From: Chrysomallon squamiferum
Taxonomy: Eukaryota > Mollusca > Gastropoda > Neomphalida > Peltospiridae
Direction: 5' to 3'
Length of the DNA: 64,000 nucleotides
Assembly (NCBI GenBank): GCA_012295275.1
Contig: CM022671.1
Location: 26,195,322-26,259,321 of the forward strand
The position numbers and the translations under genes are program-made. Below, in pieces: positions 24,251 through 38,010 of this stretch. The notes beneath the pieces were generated by a model. It was given only the letters and a program-made list of their open reading frames with translations. It ran no database searches and had not been told where the DNA came from. The first letter of the stretch is position 1, and each line of letters opens with the position of its first letter.

Positions 24251-24689
24251 AAAAAAGAGTTATAATAAAATAAATAAATAACCGATAACAGATTAACTGT
24301 TAAAGAAAAAAAGCTATCTCATAGCACAAACAAGAAAAACAACTCACACAAACACAAAAAATAAAATTAATAAAGAAATAAAATAAGTGATAACAGATTA
24401 ACAGTTAAAGAAAAAAAAGCTATCTCATAGCAGAAACAAGAAAAACAACTCACACAAACACAAAAAGTAAAATTAATAAAGAAATAAAATAACTGATAAC
24501 AAATTAACAGTTAAAGAAAAAAAAGCTACCTCATAGCACAAACAAGAAAATCAACTCACACAAACACAAAAAATAAAATTAATAAAGAAATAAAAAAACG
24601 TTATAAAAATTCAGAAGTGTTGATATATATGAAACAAAAAAATTGTTGCTAATAAAATGCCAATCTTCGTTGCCAGTCATTCTGTAATA
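23105..24689. other. B2psi-F3 intergenic: B intron 3 remnant, simple repeats, F3 upstream region
   Basis: 23105 to about 23265 matches B1 intron 3 (about 14660-14810). Then come AAAT/AAT/A runs, about 450 nt without recognisable content (23390-23860), an (AAAC)n run near 23702-23730, (TG)n at 24062-24118, (AAT)n at 24209-24248, and an A-rich repeat of about 110 bp present about three times between 24250 and 24600. The same order occurs at 32780-34180. Confidence 0.7.
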
Positions 24690-24800
24690 CGCGTGTTTAG
24701 CAACCAGCTCATGAATATTTATAAACTACGTCATTAAACACGAATTCCAAAACGTGACTGAAGAGCATAAAACCAGCTCACCGCAAAGCAGATACCATTC
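24690..24800 (+). promoter_or_regulatory. Putative F3 core promoter
   Basis: CGCGTG at 24690-24695, the shared 21-bp element at 24700-24720, TACGTCA at 24727-24733 and CATAAAA at 24766-24772, with the order and spacing of F2. Confidence 0.5.
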
Positions 24801-25535
24801 GAGTCTAGCCAGCTTGAATATCAGATATTATTCTAGAAAAACAGAAAAGAAGAAGAAGAAAAAAGTTCCTTTTGACAATTAAACATTTGTCTTACATAAC
24901 ATAGAAGTATATTTCTGCATCTGAAAACCTTAAACATCATGATGACCTGGGAAGAACCTGAAATGAAGCGATTTAAACGCAAAAGAAGCGAATCAGACTG
25001 GTAAGAAAACTATTACATTTTTAAAGTATATTTAATAATATTTGTTTCATTTCTAAATTTGTAAATTAGATCATTATGTTCAGTTATTATAATTATAATT
25101 ATAATAATAATAAAAATTATTAGTTGGTTGGTGTTGATAATAATGTTGATTACGATGCTGATGCTGATAATGACTATTAGTATTAATATAAGTATAGTTA
25201 CTATAATATAACCATAATGTTAAATCGATCGGAAATTTGTAGATAAACAATTTAAAACAAATTTTACGCTAAACCTGGCCGGAGCGAAAGTTTAATTCTG
25301 TAATGATACATACATTTTTCTATGTCTTAAGATTAAATTCGGAGTACAACTCGTTTGAAATAAACTACAAAGCTCTGCCTTTCAATCTGTTTTAAGCGAT
25401 ATTTTATTTTTTATTATTATTATTTTTTGTAAAATGCCTTTTTAAATGAAATTATAAAACCTTTACATTATTACAACAATATACAAGTATTAATATTTTA
25501 AGTTTAGAACGTCGAAATTTACTGATAAAAAATGA

Positions 25536-25591
<56 letters not shown>

Positions 25592-25847
25592 TATTAGAAT
25601 GTACACGTTCAATTAAGTCCAAAATTATAAGCTCTAGAATATATACACACATACGTACAAACTTACTTACAAATGTATACACACACGTACATGGTTGGCA
25701 CATGTTATAATGTTTATATTATTATTATTATTTTTTTTATTGCAGGAATGTAAACATTTCCAATTCTACTGATGACTGCGATGGAAAGAAAGGAAAATCT
25801 GTGAAGGTTAGTAATACTATGTGTAATAATAATTGTATAATTATGTT

Positions 25848-25850
<3 letters not shown>

Positions 25851-25936
<86 letters not shown>
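25851..25936. repeat. (GA)n, F3 intron 2
   Basis: It lies upstream of exon 3 and is complementary to the (CT)n at 26458-26538. Confidence 0.95.
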
Positions 25937-25938
<2 letters not shown>

Positions 25939-26452
25939 GGCTGGCTTGACAGTGAAAAATAATCTTTTAATTTAGTTTGTCATTTAGCGTCCTCTATGGA
26001 TGCCGTCTGCGATCAAAATATCAAGGGAAGGTACTCCTTCATAAATTATTTTTGCCGCGAAAATTAACTGCGATTTCATATGGAAAGAAAACAGACATGT
26101 TTCCATTGACCCTGGTGATTACGGCAAATTGGCAGGCTTTTTTTTCTTAGTCGTTGTGCGTGAATGAGGGTGCAAGAGGGCACTCAAAAATGTGTTGGTA
26201 ATATATTTCAAAGTTTCAATTATTATTACTTTTTTTTTTCTTTTTAATTTTTAATTCTTTTTTTTATTCCCTTACTTATGTACATTATATTTTACAGGAT
26301 TCGGCATCACATAGGATCATTGAAAAACGACGAAGAGATCGAATGAACACGTGTTTGGCTGATCTCTGCAAACTCATGCCAAGTCATTATTTGAAACAGG
26401 TAAAATTTCTGATAAATGAGTTTTAAATACGATAATTAGCAAATCTTACTAA

Positions 26453-26457
<5 letters not shown>

Positions 26458-26538
<81 letters not shown>
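26458..26538. repeat. (CT)n, F3 intron 3
   Basis: It lies 59 nt after the exon 3 donor. Confidence 0.95.
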
Positions 26539-26539
<1 letters not shown>

Positions 26540-27309
26540 AACTGACTGTTTACTAACTTACAGACAATTACGATATTTACATATTAACAATGAAAAAAGG
26601 TGGAAAATTAAAAATAATTAAAGGTGGAAAATTTATAATATTATTAGGCTGAACATTTTATAGGCTCATATAAGTAAATTTATTAACATATGTATAATAA
26701 TAATAATTTTTTTCAATTATTCCTTTATTTTAGGGTCAAAGACGCACAGAGAAAACTGAAATTATTGAAATGGCAATAAAACTGATAAAAACTCTTCAAA
26801 ATGATGTGGTTAAAAAAGGTGATTATATTTATTTTGTTGTTTTATTTTTAGATGCTAGTAACATTAATTTAGAAAGTGTTTTAGAATAGGAATCTTGACT
26901 GTATGTACATTTAAAAAAAACCCCAAAACCCAACAAAATCTTGCTTTATTATATTATTGGTATTTATTTATTATTTATTTATTATTGTTAAAATCTATTT
27001 GAGTATCGCCATTTTTAGTCGTGACGTCATCGCGTACAGTTTCTTCTATCTTTCTGAGAAAATATGCAGTTTGCAGTCCGTCACAAACATTTCGAAAAAC
27101 AACTATAATAGCTGAGTTCAATCTTTCAGTAACAATATTGTTTTATTGTCAAAAACAATTTCAAGTTCTTAAATACTTAAGTTCTTAAAGCTTCCAAAAA
27201 GTTTCTTCCAACAGGTAAACAAAATAAATGTCATTAAAAGTAAATGCTGTTCATAACAGAATACCTAATCTATTTTGGTTCATTACTATTACAAGAACAA
27301 CAACTACTA

Positions 27310-27342
<33 letters not shown>

Positions 27343-28414
27343 TTACTAGTTCTACCACTACTACTAATACTACTACTACTACTAAAACTACCACTACTAT
27401 TACTACTACTACTACTACTACTGCTACTGCTACCACTACTACTACTATTGTTACTGTTACTGTTTCTTATACTACTACTACTATTACTACTACCACGACT
27501 ATAACTTTACTTCAGTATTCTAAAGGAACTACAGACCCGCTCTTATCAATATTTATGAACAGTATATATATTATAACCAGAAGAATCCATTCAGTTTATA
27601 TAATATATATATTTTTTAAATTATTATAGTGTCAGGGAGCAATTACGATAGTGACTATAACAGTTCGTCATCTTGTGTAAGTGGAAATGAAAGTGGCAGT
27701 TCGTCACATTCATTATCATCGTCTTCGCCAGACGAGAATATTTCGAGCGAACTGTCCGAAAAGAACATTCGGGAACATTTCAAGAAGACAGAAAGGGATT
27801 CGGACAGCGGCTTCAGCAACATGGATTCGGCATTTTCGTCTATGAGTCTACCTCTGAGGAAAACTGCCAGTGACCAGACTGGGTGGAGCAAAACACAGGA
27901 GTGTTAGGAGGCGCGCGTGACCTCTAGCAGCACTTCTGGACATGGTTCGTTCTACAAGTTCAAACACAACATCAGTAAGCGCTTCTGTCAAGAGGAACTC
28001 AAAGTGCAGTCCAGCGACACGTCGTCGAGCAGCTCTCAGGAAGAGCAGATGATGGCATCACAACGACGGAACACGTTAGAAGCCATGATATGTAACTACA
28101 ACAGTACAGAGAGCATGTCGTACCCGAGTTCCAGTGATGGCAGTCAAAGCCCACAGAACTGCAGTGGCAAGTCTTCGGGGGCGCTGCAGTCAGCCAGAAC
28201 GTATGCAAACAGGGGCTTGTTTCTTCCTGGCTTTGTTCTGCATCCGTCCGGTAGTTACTACTTCCCCATCTCCATACATCCGGAAAATATACCCGCATCG
28301 CTCTTACTCGGCTCTGATAATATCTCTGACGTGTTCCATCCTGTGAACATACCTGTCCAGTTTTGTGCACCGAGCGTTACAACGAAAGGTACAGAGATTC
28401 AGCATTCAGCCTAA

Positions 28415-28489
28415 CTTAAAAAAAAACAAAAGAGAGAATAAGAAGAATGAAAGAAAATAGTTTTCATTGCATTACAGCTATTATTATTA

Positions 28490-28527
<38 letters not shown>

Positions 28528-28933
28528 ATACCATATTTATATAATTTATCCAGTAAGTTAAAATGTTGTTTAGAGTGTAAAGTTATAAACAAAAATATTA
28601 ATATAGATGTAAATATAATGGTGAATATGTTAAAATGGTGGTAAATATAAATGAGTCACATTTAGAAATTGTTTGACATAATTAATAGACCAGCTTGAAC
28701 ATTTTAAAATTGGAAAAAATAAATCATATCTCTATATGAACAGAGTGGATTTGATAAGCTGGTAATTGATTATAAAATTATGTTTGAGAATTCTAAATGA
28801 ACATTTCGTTTAGTCCTGTTGTTTACTTAGTTATTAAATTAGTCATTAGCGGTTGCTGAGCATGTTTTAATATGCGATTTGTAATGTTGTTAATCATTGT
28901 TTAATAGTGCTATTTGATTGTTACGTGAATAAA
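28415..28933 (+). terminator. F3 3' UTR with polyadenylation signal
   Basis: AATAAA at 28928-28933 in the same context as in F2. Confidence 0.6.
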
Positions 28934-31900
28934 GATTTTGTTTTTAACGTTTTAATATCACGTTATTTATTTATTTATTGATCATAAGACTAATTTTTGG
29001 GTCGTAGTTTATTTTGTTACAGCATTGATATTTACTGACTGACACAGATATGATATATTAACCTGTGGGGTACACGTAACCGAACAGAAAGTACAAAACG
29101 AAAAGACCAAAACCCTGATAGTTAATTATGCCATTAGTAATGCACTGTTTACTTTGGTTCATTTCTGTGTCAAACTAACGAAATAATAAATGCTATGTTT
29201 TCGAATTTACAAGTTATGGCTGGGGAAGTAGCTGCATGTATGTGCACGTATGTAATAAAATGTGCACTTATGTAATCAAATGCCACTCCAGTAACGAGGT
29301 AAAGCTAACAGTCACAGTCACGTTATTGTCATATAGTTGACACATGTAACAAAATGTACATATACGAAAATCTCAAGAAAGCCGTCACTGACAAGTGGTA
29401 GTGGAAATTGGGGAACGATGAGTCATTTTTAAGATATTTGGCCATTTCACCCAAAGCTTCTTAGCTGTTGATAGAAAAACTGTTGATGCTTATAGAAGCT
29501 TTCGATTACAATATAGAGCTTAATATGCTTTCTTCAATAACATCATTACGGGAGAAACTTATGTAACAGGGTCGTGATGACTCACCGCGCCCCAGGGAGG
29601 GGGACCAATGAGCCACCCACTGTATGGGCCATGACTAAAAAGAACACACGTTAATTGTTTAAAATTATTTCTATCATAAATTTCATCTTAGATGCACATG
29701 CTGTAATAAACTAATGGGTGAATTACATGTTCAGCACACTGACGTCATGCTAGGGTTTATTGTGCTGTTGACTCAGTCTCCATGGTTACAGTGTAGTTTC
29801 ACGGTCCTAAATTAATGCTGAATCTTATTGAAGATAGAGCACATCAAATCTGCCACTAAACTGTATAATTCCATTCTGACTTTTAGTAGATTTCACATCA
29901 GGTTAGGGAAGGACACCCAAAATCAAATCTGCCTCAACTGAGCTTATTTCGTCCTGGATACGCTCAACAAATTCACAAATCACAGTATGGCTCGGAGATT
30001 TTCTGAGAAATCGTCATCTTTTGTGCTTACACCGATGTAGTGAACAGTGATGTTCGTTAGCTCTGCTGAGAAAAGACCTCTGTCTGTTTTCCATTCTTTC
30101 TTTCTAGGCATTCTTTTTATACCAGATACAGAATTCTGAAGAAAAATAAAACCAGTAATTAATTATCTATAAATTAACATTGATTTTATCATTGGACTCC
30201 AAAATGGTTAAACGGACCCCACAGAATATGGCTCATTGGTACCCATTACCACTTTCATTATGTTAATCGAGAGTACCAGAGAACCTCGTGGCTGATAGAC
30301 TAAAACTGTACTAGAAGTTAAAGAATAAATAATATAAAACAAAAGAATTACAAAACAAATATATAAAAAATAAATAAATAAATAAAACACACACAAACCT
30401 ATACAGGATTTGTGAAATATGTATTATCACCTCAATATTAAGTTGTAACAAATAAAACACCCCCCCCCCCCGAAAAAAATAAAATTATTCAAGGTAGTTT
30501 TAAAACATAATTTTTAACTGGTGTGTTAATGGCCTGCTCCAAAGCTCTCTTATAAAATGTATAGTAGCTGCAATGATGGGAGATAGTTCTCACTACCATT
30601 ATGCAGTCAGGAGTTTTTGGGTTGGCTCAAAGTTTCCTCTCGCTCATCGGTCCCCAATTTCCCCTAATCGTAAGTGGCGGACAGGATCTAAAAGGTCACC
30701 CAGGAAGCACTTGTAATATTTTCTAAAAGGGCTCATTAAATCCTAAAATGTATTCAAAGGAATCAAATCGTGAAGGTTTTAAGCCTTATTTAAATCTTCT
30801 GAAAATCTACGCATTGTTATTTTATTTTATTAGTTTTATTATTTCTTTTCATCGTTATCCATTGTTAAGGATCATAAACCTCTGGCCCCAAACCCGCAAC
30901 AACGAAGAATCAAACAACTTCCTCGTCCGCCCTTTGTTTATCTAATCGCTTTTTAGTAGGCAGAATATTTATTATAAATTTATTGAGAGAAAAACAAAAA
31001 TTCGAAAGAATACACTTTCATTAATATTATTATTAGGTTCATGAACAGCTGGTTGGAATGCCAACAACAAAGGATTCAGTCATAATAATGACAAAAACAA
31101 CAATACTACTACTACTAATTATTATTATAATAACAAGATGGGCTCTTCCAATGGAGAGGTTGAATTTCATGTTCTGCCTAGGAGTGGAAATATTTTTTTA
31201 TTTTTAAATTAACATTTGTTTTTTTGAAGGGGTCAATGTCACTGACAGATTTCATCATAACAAAACTAGATTCGGATTATGGGGTGGTGGTCATTAGCTT
31301 TATGAGATGTATATAGTTTTAGAGTGAAGTGAATTGAAAAAAAATTAACGTGCTAATCAGAGGAAGCTGTTGTGATAGCAACTGACTTATATACTTCTGC
31401 CTTTCAGCTGAATGACCAATCATGATGGAGCAACTGTCAACCGATTTATGTATGTTCATAATCTCTCCACGAACAAGACCACCTCAGCGTCCCTGCATGC
31501 ATGGATTGGCATGGTAATATCTCGGTAGTCCACGGTCTAACTGTTGGAGCAGATGGGATCCCAAAGGTGCATCCTGTATGACCAACCCTGCTGCGACTAA
31601 CCAGCAAGTCCAAACAGAGGATGTAAGTCCCGAAAAACAATCTGGCTAGGAGAAGGTAACTAAGACTAAACCTCAGACTAACTTCATTAAGCAGACTGGG
31701 TCTGATGTAAATGACAAACAACCACTGTAGGTATAGGTGTACTGCGACCAATGAAACAATTCGGATAGCCACATTTGATGATTCCTAAACTAAGGGAATG
31801 CGAAAGGATATGGCAGGAGAAGAACAGTTCCCTTTATATGAAAAATGCTTCTGGAATATAATTATTACTATTATTACTACAGTAAATAATGTGCCTGTGA

Positions 31901-32220
31901 CAACAACAACAGTAACAACTATTATTTAACTGCTTTTACTAATGTACTATTTCCTTTGGTTCTGTCACCATTGTAACTGCTACTTCTACCATTACTCCTA
32001 CTACTCCTACTTCATTTTCTAATAACAGTAATTTTGGAAAATTTAATTTATTTTACATAACCCTTATGTATATCAGTCAGATTATATTGATCCTCTCTAA
32101 TAACAATATAAGAAGATATAAAATTCATCACTCAACTGAACACGCAATGATAACTCAAGTCACGCAAAGAATGCGCGAAGTAATAGAAATTACGCTGTAG
32201 AAACACTATCAGATTTAAGC
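28934..32220. other. U4 intergenic spacer between F3 and B3psi
   Basis: It matches the F2-B1 spacer with two large losses. One is about 400 bp near 29260-29285. The other, near 32036, removes the B-type polyadenylation signal. A run of ten C lies at 30461-30470. It holds the 108-codon frame at 31446-31772. Confidence 0.7.
29403..30662. repeat. Inverted 20-bp pair in the spacer
   Basis: GGAAATTGGGGAACGATGAG at 29403-29422 and, on the other strand, GGAAATTGGGGACCGATGAG at 30643-30662 (19 of 20 identical), about 1.26 kb apart. The same pair occurs in U2 (about 9352 and 10635) and U5 (about 39237 and 40527). It could be a decayed element. Confidence 0.4.
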
Positions 32221-32779
32221 TTAATTATTGCCATTTAATGCTTCGACGGGAATGCAAGGACCGGAGAAACGAACGGGTGTACTAACTGGATGGAAGGCAA
32301 TATTTGAACTGTCACTGCTGGAAAATAATGACTTTGGAACATTGGCAGGGTGTATGGAGACGGGGAAGTAATGGCTGCCAGACGGATGAAGAACAAATCC
32401 TGGAAGATACAAGCTGATGTTGGAGCTGAAATCTGTGGAAGCCAGTTCTCCCGAAGATTTGTTACTGCAGTCTACCGAGCTCTGATTGAAGCTGTCGTCG
32501 CTGGAACTTGGGTAGGGCGTGGATTCGTTATTGTAGTTGGATGTCATTTTCTTCAAGATTCTCTCTCTTGCCGTCTCTTGGTTGTGTTCCTCCCGGGAAC
32601 TGCTCGACGAAGTGTCGCTCTGCTGAACTTTCTGCTCCTGACGTGAAAAGCGTTGAGTGATGATCCGTTTCAGCTTGTATGTGCCTTGCCCGGAGCAGCT
32701 TGAAGTCGGGGATCCAGTGCTATAATGCGTCATTTCTGTACCGCGTTTTCTCATTGGAAGGCTCTTGGAAGAAAAGGCT
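32221..32779 (-). pseudogene. B3psi: truncated last exon of a B-type gene
   Basis: A 177-codon frame (MRKRGTEM...EALNGNN) covers the C-terminal domain without internal damage, including [11 protein letters not shown] and [15 protein letters not shown]. The 5' break at 32779 is at the same base as in B2psi, so both descend from one deletion. No bHLH or Orange exon remains. The 3' flank has also lost its AATAAA. A truncated C-terminal peptide is possible but unsupported. Confidence 0.8.
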
Positions 32780-32929
32780 AATTTTTTGAATTTTGATCGA
32801 ATATTTTACAGTTTTATGTAACATTAACTCATTATTATTTTTGAAGAGAAGGCATTTTGATATTTGATTCTGAATAAAACTAAACTCTAAAAATAAATAA
32901 ATCAATAAATAAATAAATAAATAAATATA

Positions 32930-32981
<52 letters not shown>

Positions 32982-33767
32982 CAATAAAACAACATTAATA
33001 TCAAATCAACAACTACAATAAATAAAAAAAAAATAATAAAAAAAAAAAAAAATAAATAAATAAATAAATAAATAAATAAAAAAATTTATAGTTCCTGAAT
33101 TGTATTCATTGTCCATATCATATTTCAATTTTTTTTTTTATTGTTTTCAAAAGAACGTGTTGGCATGTTCTTATTTTGATTTAATATTTAACAACATTTT
33201 CCAGAATAATAAGAGAATACGACATAGAACATTTGTGCATCCTCAGTAAGAAGAATACGATTTTATATTTCCAGCAGGATCTACAAGAATAAACCCACTG
33301 TAAATGTTTCGGCACCATGTAATATTACAAGAGGAATGCGCGATGTACACTGATACTACTATGCACACTCTAATATGGTCGTATCTCCTAATAAACAAAC
33401 AAACAAACAAACAAACAAACAAATAAATAAATAAATAAATAAATAAATAAATTAATATTAAATAAGAAAACAACTAAGTGTATAGCTGAATAAGTCAAAT
33501 AAAATAAAAATAAAAATACAGGTTTTTTTCATTCTCAGCTGAATCATAAGAACATTATTTCGTTACTGAAATTTTGACCGCATTTTATACGCTCAGTTTG
33601 CTAAATAAAATGTACAGTAGAATGACAGCTCTGTCTAATAAAATGACTTTTTGGGTATTGAAATAAAAGCTATTCTAAATCCTTAAATATTAAAAATATT
33701 CCATAAAACATAGGTGATTTGTTAAAATGTATGTTCATGAAAGACGTTTGTTTGTGTCTGTTTCTGT

Positions 33768-33819
<52 letters not shown>

Positions 33820-33903
33820 ATCCTCACGTATCTCATTGTATTCTGCACTCACTGCAACGAACAGTTTGGACATCAAAATAAACTGTTATAAAAATAAATA
33901 TTA

Positions 33904-33950
<47 letters not shown>

Positions 33951-34180
33951 AAAAAAGATTTATAATAAAATAAAAAAATAACTGATAACAAATTAACAGT
34001 TAAAGAAAAAAAGCTATCTCATAGCAGAAACAAGAAAAACAACTCACACAAACACAAAAAATAAAATTAATAAAGAAATAAAAAAACGTTATAAAAATTC
34101 AGAAGTGTTGATATATATGAAATAAAAAAATTGTTGCTAATAACATGCCAATCTTCGTTGCCAGTCATTCTGTAATACGC
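32780..34180. other. B3psi-F4 intergenic
   Basis: Same content as 23105-24689: B intron 3 remnant, AAAT/AAT runs, an unrecognised stretch at about 33080-33400, (AAAC)n and (AAAT)n at 33394-33452, (TG)n at about 33765-33817 and (AAT)n at about 33904-33949. Confidence 0.7.
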
Positions 34181-34290
34181 GTGTTTAGCAACCAGCTCAT
34201 GAATATTTATAAACTACGTCATTAAACACGAATTCCAAAACGTGACTGAAGAGCATAAAACCAGCTCACCGCAAAGCAGATACCATACGA
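34181..34290 (+). promoter_or_regulatory. Putative F4 core promoter
   Basis: The shared 21-bp element is at 34188-34208 and TATA-like CATAAAA at 34254-34260, with TACGTCA between them. The CGCGTG site overlaps the start of this interval. Confidence 0.5.
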
Positions 34291-35031
34291 GTCTAGCCAG
34301 CTTGAATATCAGATGTAAAGATATATTTCTAGAGAAACAGAAAAGAAGAAGAAGAAAAAAGTTCCATTTGACAATTAAACATTTGTCTTACATAACATAG
34401 AAGTATATTTCTGCATCAGAAAACCTTAAACATCATGATGAACTGGGAAGAACCTGAAATGATGCGATTTAAACGTAAAAGAAGCGAATCAGACTGGTAA
34501 GAAAACTATTACATTTTTAAAGTATATTTAATAATATTTGTTTCATTTCTAAATTTGTAAATTAGAACATTATGTTCAGTGATTATAATTATAATTATAA
34601 TAATAATTGCAATTATTAGTTGGTTGGTGTAGATAATAATGTTGATTACGAAGCTGATGCTGATAATGACTATTAGTATTATTATAAGTATAGTTACTAT
34701 AATATAACAATAATGTTAAATCGATCGGAAATTTGTAGATAAACAATTTAAAAAAAATGTTACGCTAAATCTGGCCGGAGCGAAAGTTTAATTCTGTAAT
34801 GATATATAAATTTCTCTATGTCTTAAGATTAAATTCGGAGTACAACTCGTTTGAAATAAACTACAAAGCTCTGCCTTTAAATCTGGTTTAAGCGATTTTT
34901 TATTTTTTATTATTATTATTTTTTGTAAAATGCCTTTTTAAATGTAATTATAAAACCATCACATTACTACAACAATATATAAGTATTAATATTTTAAGTT
35001 TAGAACGTCGAAATTTATTGATAAAAAATGA

Positions 35032-35083
<52 letters not shown>

Positions 35084-35336
35084 TTAGAATGTACACGTTC
35101 AATTAAGTCCAAAATTAGATGCTCTAGAATATATACACACATACGTACAAACGTACTTACAAATGTATACACACACGTACATGGTTGGCACATGTTATAA
35201 TGTTTATTTTATTATTATTATTTTTTTATTGCAGGAATGTAAACATTTCCAATTCTACTGATGACTGCGAAGGAAAGAAAGGAAAATCTGTGAAGGTTAG
35301 TAATACTATGTGTAATAATAATTGTATAATTATGTT

Positions 35337-35339
<3 letters not shown>

Positions 35340-35394
<55 letters not shown>
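35340..35394. repeat. (GA)n, F4 intron 2
   Basis: Complementary to the (CT)n at 35912-36017 across exon 3. Confidence 0.95.
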
Positions 35395-35395
<1 letters not shown>

Positions 35396-35907
35396 CTGGC
35401 TTGACAGTGAAAAATAATCTTTTAATTTAGTTTGTCATTTAGCGTCCTCTATGGATGCCGTCTGCGATCAAAATATCAAGGGAAGGTACTCCTTCATAAA
35501 TTATTTTTGCCGCGAACATTAACTGCGATTTCATATGGAAAGAAAACAGACATGTTTCCATTGACCCTGGTGATTATGGGCAAATTGGCAGGCTTTTTTT
35601 TCTTAGTCGTTGTGCGTGAATGAGGATGCGAGAGGGAACTCAAAAATGTGTTGGTAATATATTTCAAAGTTTTAATTATTATTATTACTTCTTTTTTTTT
35701 TAAATTTAATTTTTTTTTATTCCCTTATTTATGTACAACATTATATTTTACAGGATTCGGCATCACATAGGATCATTGAAAAACGACGAAGAGATCGAAT
35801 GAACACGTGTTTGGCTGATCTCTGCAAACTCATACCAAGTCATTATTTGAAACAGGTAAAATTTCTGATAAATGAGTTTTAAATACGATAATTAGCAAAT
35901 CTAATTA

Positions 35908-36018
<111 letters not shown>

Positions 36019-36823
36019 AACTGACTGTTTACTAACTTACAGACAATTACGATATTTACATGTTAACTGAGTGAAAAAAGGTGGAAAATTAACAATAATT
36101 AAAGGTGGAAAATTTATAATATTATTAGGCTGAACATTTTATAGGCTCATATAAGTAAATTTATTAATATATGTATAATAATAATAATGTTTTTCAATTA
36201 TTCCTTTATTTTAGGGACAAAGACGCACAGAGAAAACTGAAATTATTGAAATGGCAATAAAACTGATAAAAACTCTTCAAAATGATGTGGTTAAAAAAGG
36301 TGATTATATTTATTTTGTTGTTTTATTTTTAGATGCTAGTAACATTAATTTAGAAAGTGTTTTAGAATAGGAATCTTGACTGTATGTACATTTAAAAAAA
36401 ACCCCAAAACCCAACAAAATCTTGCTTTATTATATTATTGGTATTTATTTATTATTTATTTATTATTGTTAAAATCTATTTGAGTATCGCCATTTTTAGT
36501 CGTGACGTCATCGCGTACAGTTTCTTCTATCTTTCTGAGAAAACATGCAGTTTGCAGTCCGTCACAAACATTTCGAAAAACAACTATAATAGTTGAGTTC
36601 AATCTTTCAGTAACAATATTATTTTATTGTCAAAAACAATTTCAAGTTCTTAAATACTTAAGTTCTTAAAGCTTCCAAAAAGTTTCTTCCAACAGGTAAA
36701 CAAAATAAATGTCATTAAAAGTAAATGCTGTTCATAACAGAATACCTAATCTATTTTGGTTCATTACTATTACAAGAACAACAACTACTACTATTACTAC
36801 TACTACTACTACTATTACTAGTT

Positions 36824-36900
<77 letters not shown>

Positions 36901-37891
36901 GCTACTGCTACCACTACTACTACTACTGTTACTGTTACTGTTTCTTATACTACTACTACTATTACTACTACCACGACTATAACTTTACTTCAGTATTCTA
37001 AAGGAACTACAGACCCGCTCTTATCAATATTTATGAACAGTATATATATTATAACCAGAAGAATCCATTCAGTTTATATAATATATATATTTTTTAAATT
37101 ATTATAGTGTCAGGGAGCAATTACGATAGTGACTATAACAGTTCGTCATCTTGTGTAAGTGGAAATGAAAGTGGCAGTTCGTCACATTCATTATCATCGT
37201 CTTCGCCAGACGAGAATATTTCGAGCGAACTGTCCGAAAAGAACATTCGGGAACATTTCAAGAAGACAGAAAGGGATTCGGACAGCGGCTTCAGCAACAT
37301 GGATTCGGCATTTTCGTCTATGAGTCTACCTCTGAGGAAAACTGCCAGTGACCAGACTGGTTGGAGCAAAACACAGGAGTGTTACGAGGGCGCGTGACCT
37401 CTAGCAGCACTTCTGGACATGGTTCGTTCTACAAGTTCAAACACAACATCAGTAAGCGCTTCTGTCAAGAGGAACTCAAAGTGCAGTCCAGCGACACGTC
37501 GTCGAGCAGCTCTCAGGAAGAGCAGATGATGGCATCACAACGACGGAACACGTTAGAAGCCATGATATGTAACTACAACAGTACAGAGAGCATGTCGTAC
37601 CCGAGTTCCAGTGATGGCAGTCAAAGCCCACAGAACTGCAGTGGCAAGTCTTCGGGGGCGCTGCAGTCAGCCAGAACGTATGCAAACAGGGGCTTGTTTC
37701 TTCCTGGCTTTGTTCTGCATCCGTCCGGTAGTTACTACTTCCCCATCTCCATACATCCGGCAAATATACCCGCATCGCTCTTACTCGGCTCTGATAATAT
37801 CTCTGACGTGTTCCATCCTGTGAACATACCTGTCCAGTTTTGTGCACCGAGTGTTACAACGAAAGGTACACAGATTCAGCATTCAGCCTAA

Positions 37892-37963
37892 TTTAAAAAA
37901 AAGAAAAAAAAGAGAGAATAAGAAGAAGGAAAGAAAATAGTTTTCATTGCAATACAGCTATTA

Positions 37964-38010
<47 letters not shown>

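Larger units (their letters stand above)
24939..28414 (+). pseudogene. F3: bHLH gene with a nonsense codon in the last exon
   Basis: Exons 24939-25000, 25746-25806, 26298-26399, 26734-26818 and 27630-28414. Exons 1-4 are intact and encode MMTWEEPE and a full bHLH. In the last exon, the Tyr codon at 27905-27907 (TAC in F1 and F2) is TAG. The open product would be 195 aa, keeping bHLH and SDSGF but losing the [11 protein letters not shown] and [10 protein letters not shown] motifs. The frame downstream is otherwise undamaged to the normal stop at 28414, so the change is recent, or an error, or the short form is used. The F3 promoter, splice sites and AATAAA (28928-28933) are all preserved. Confidence 0.75.
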
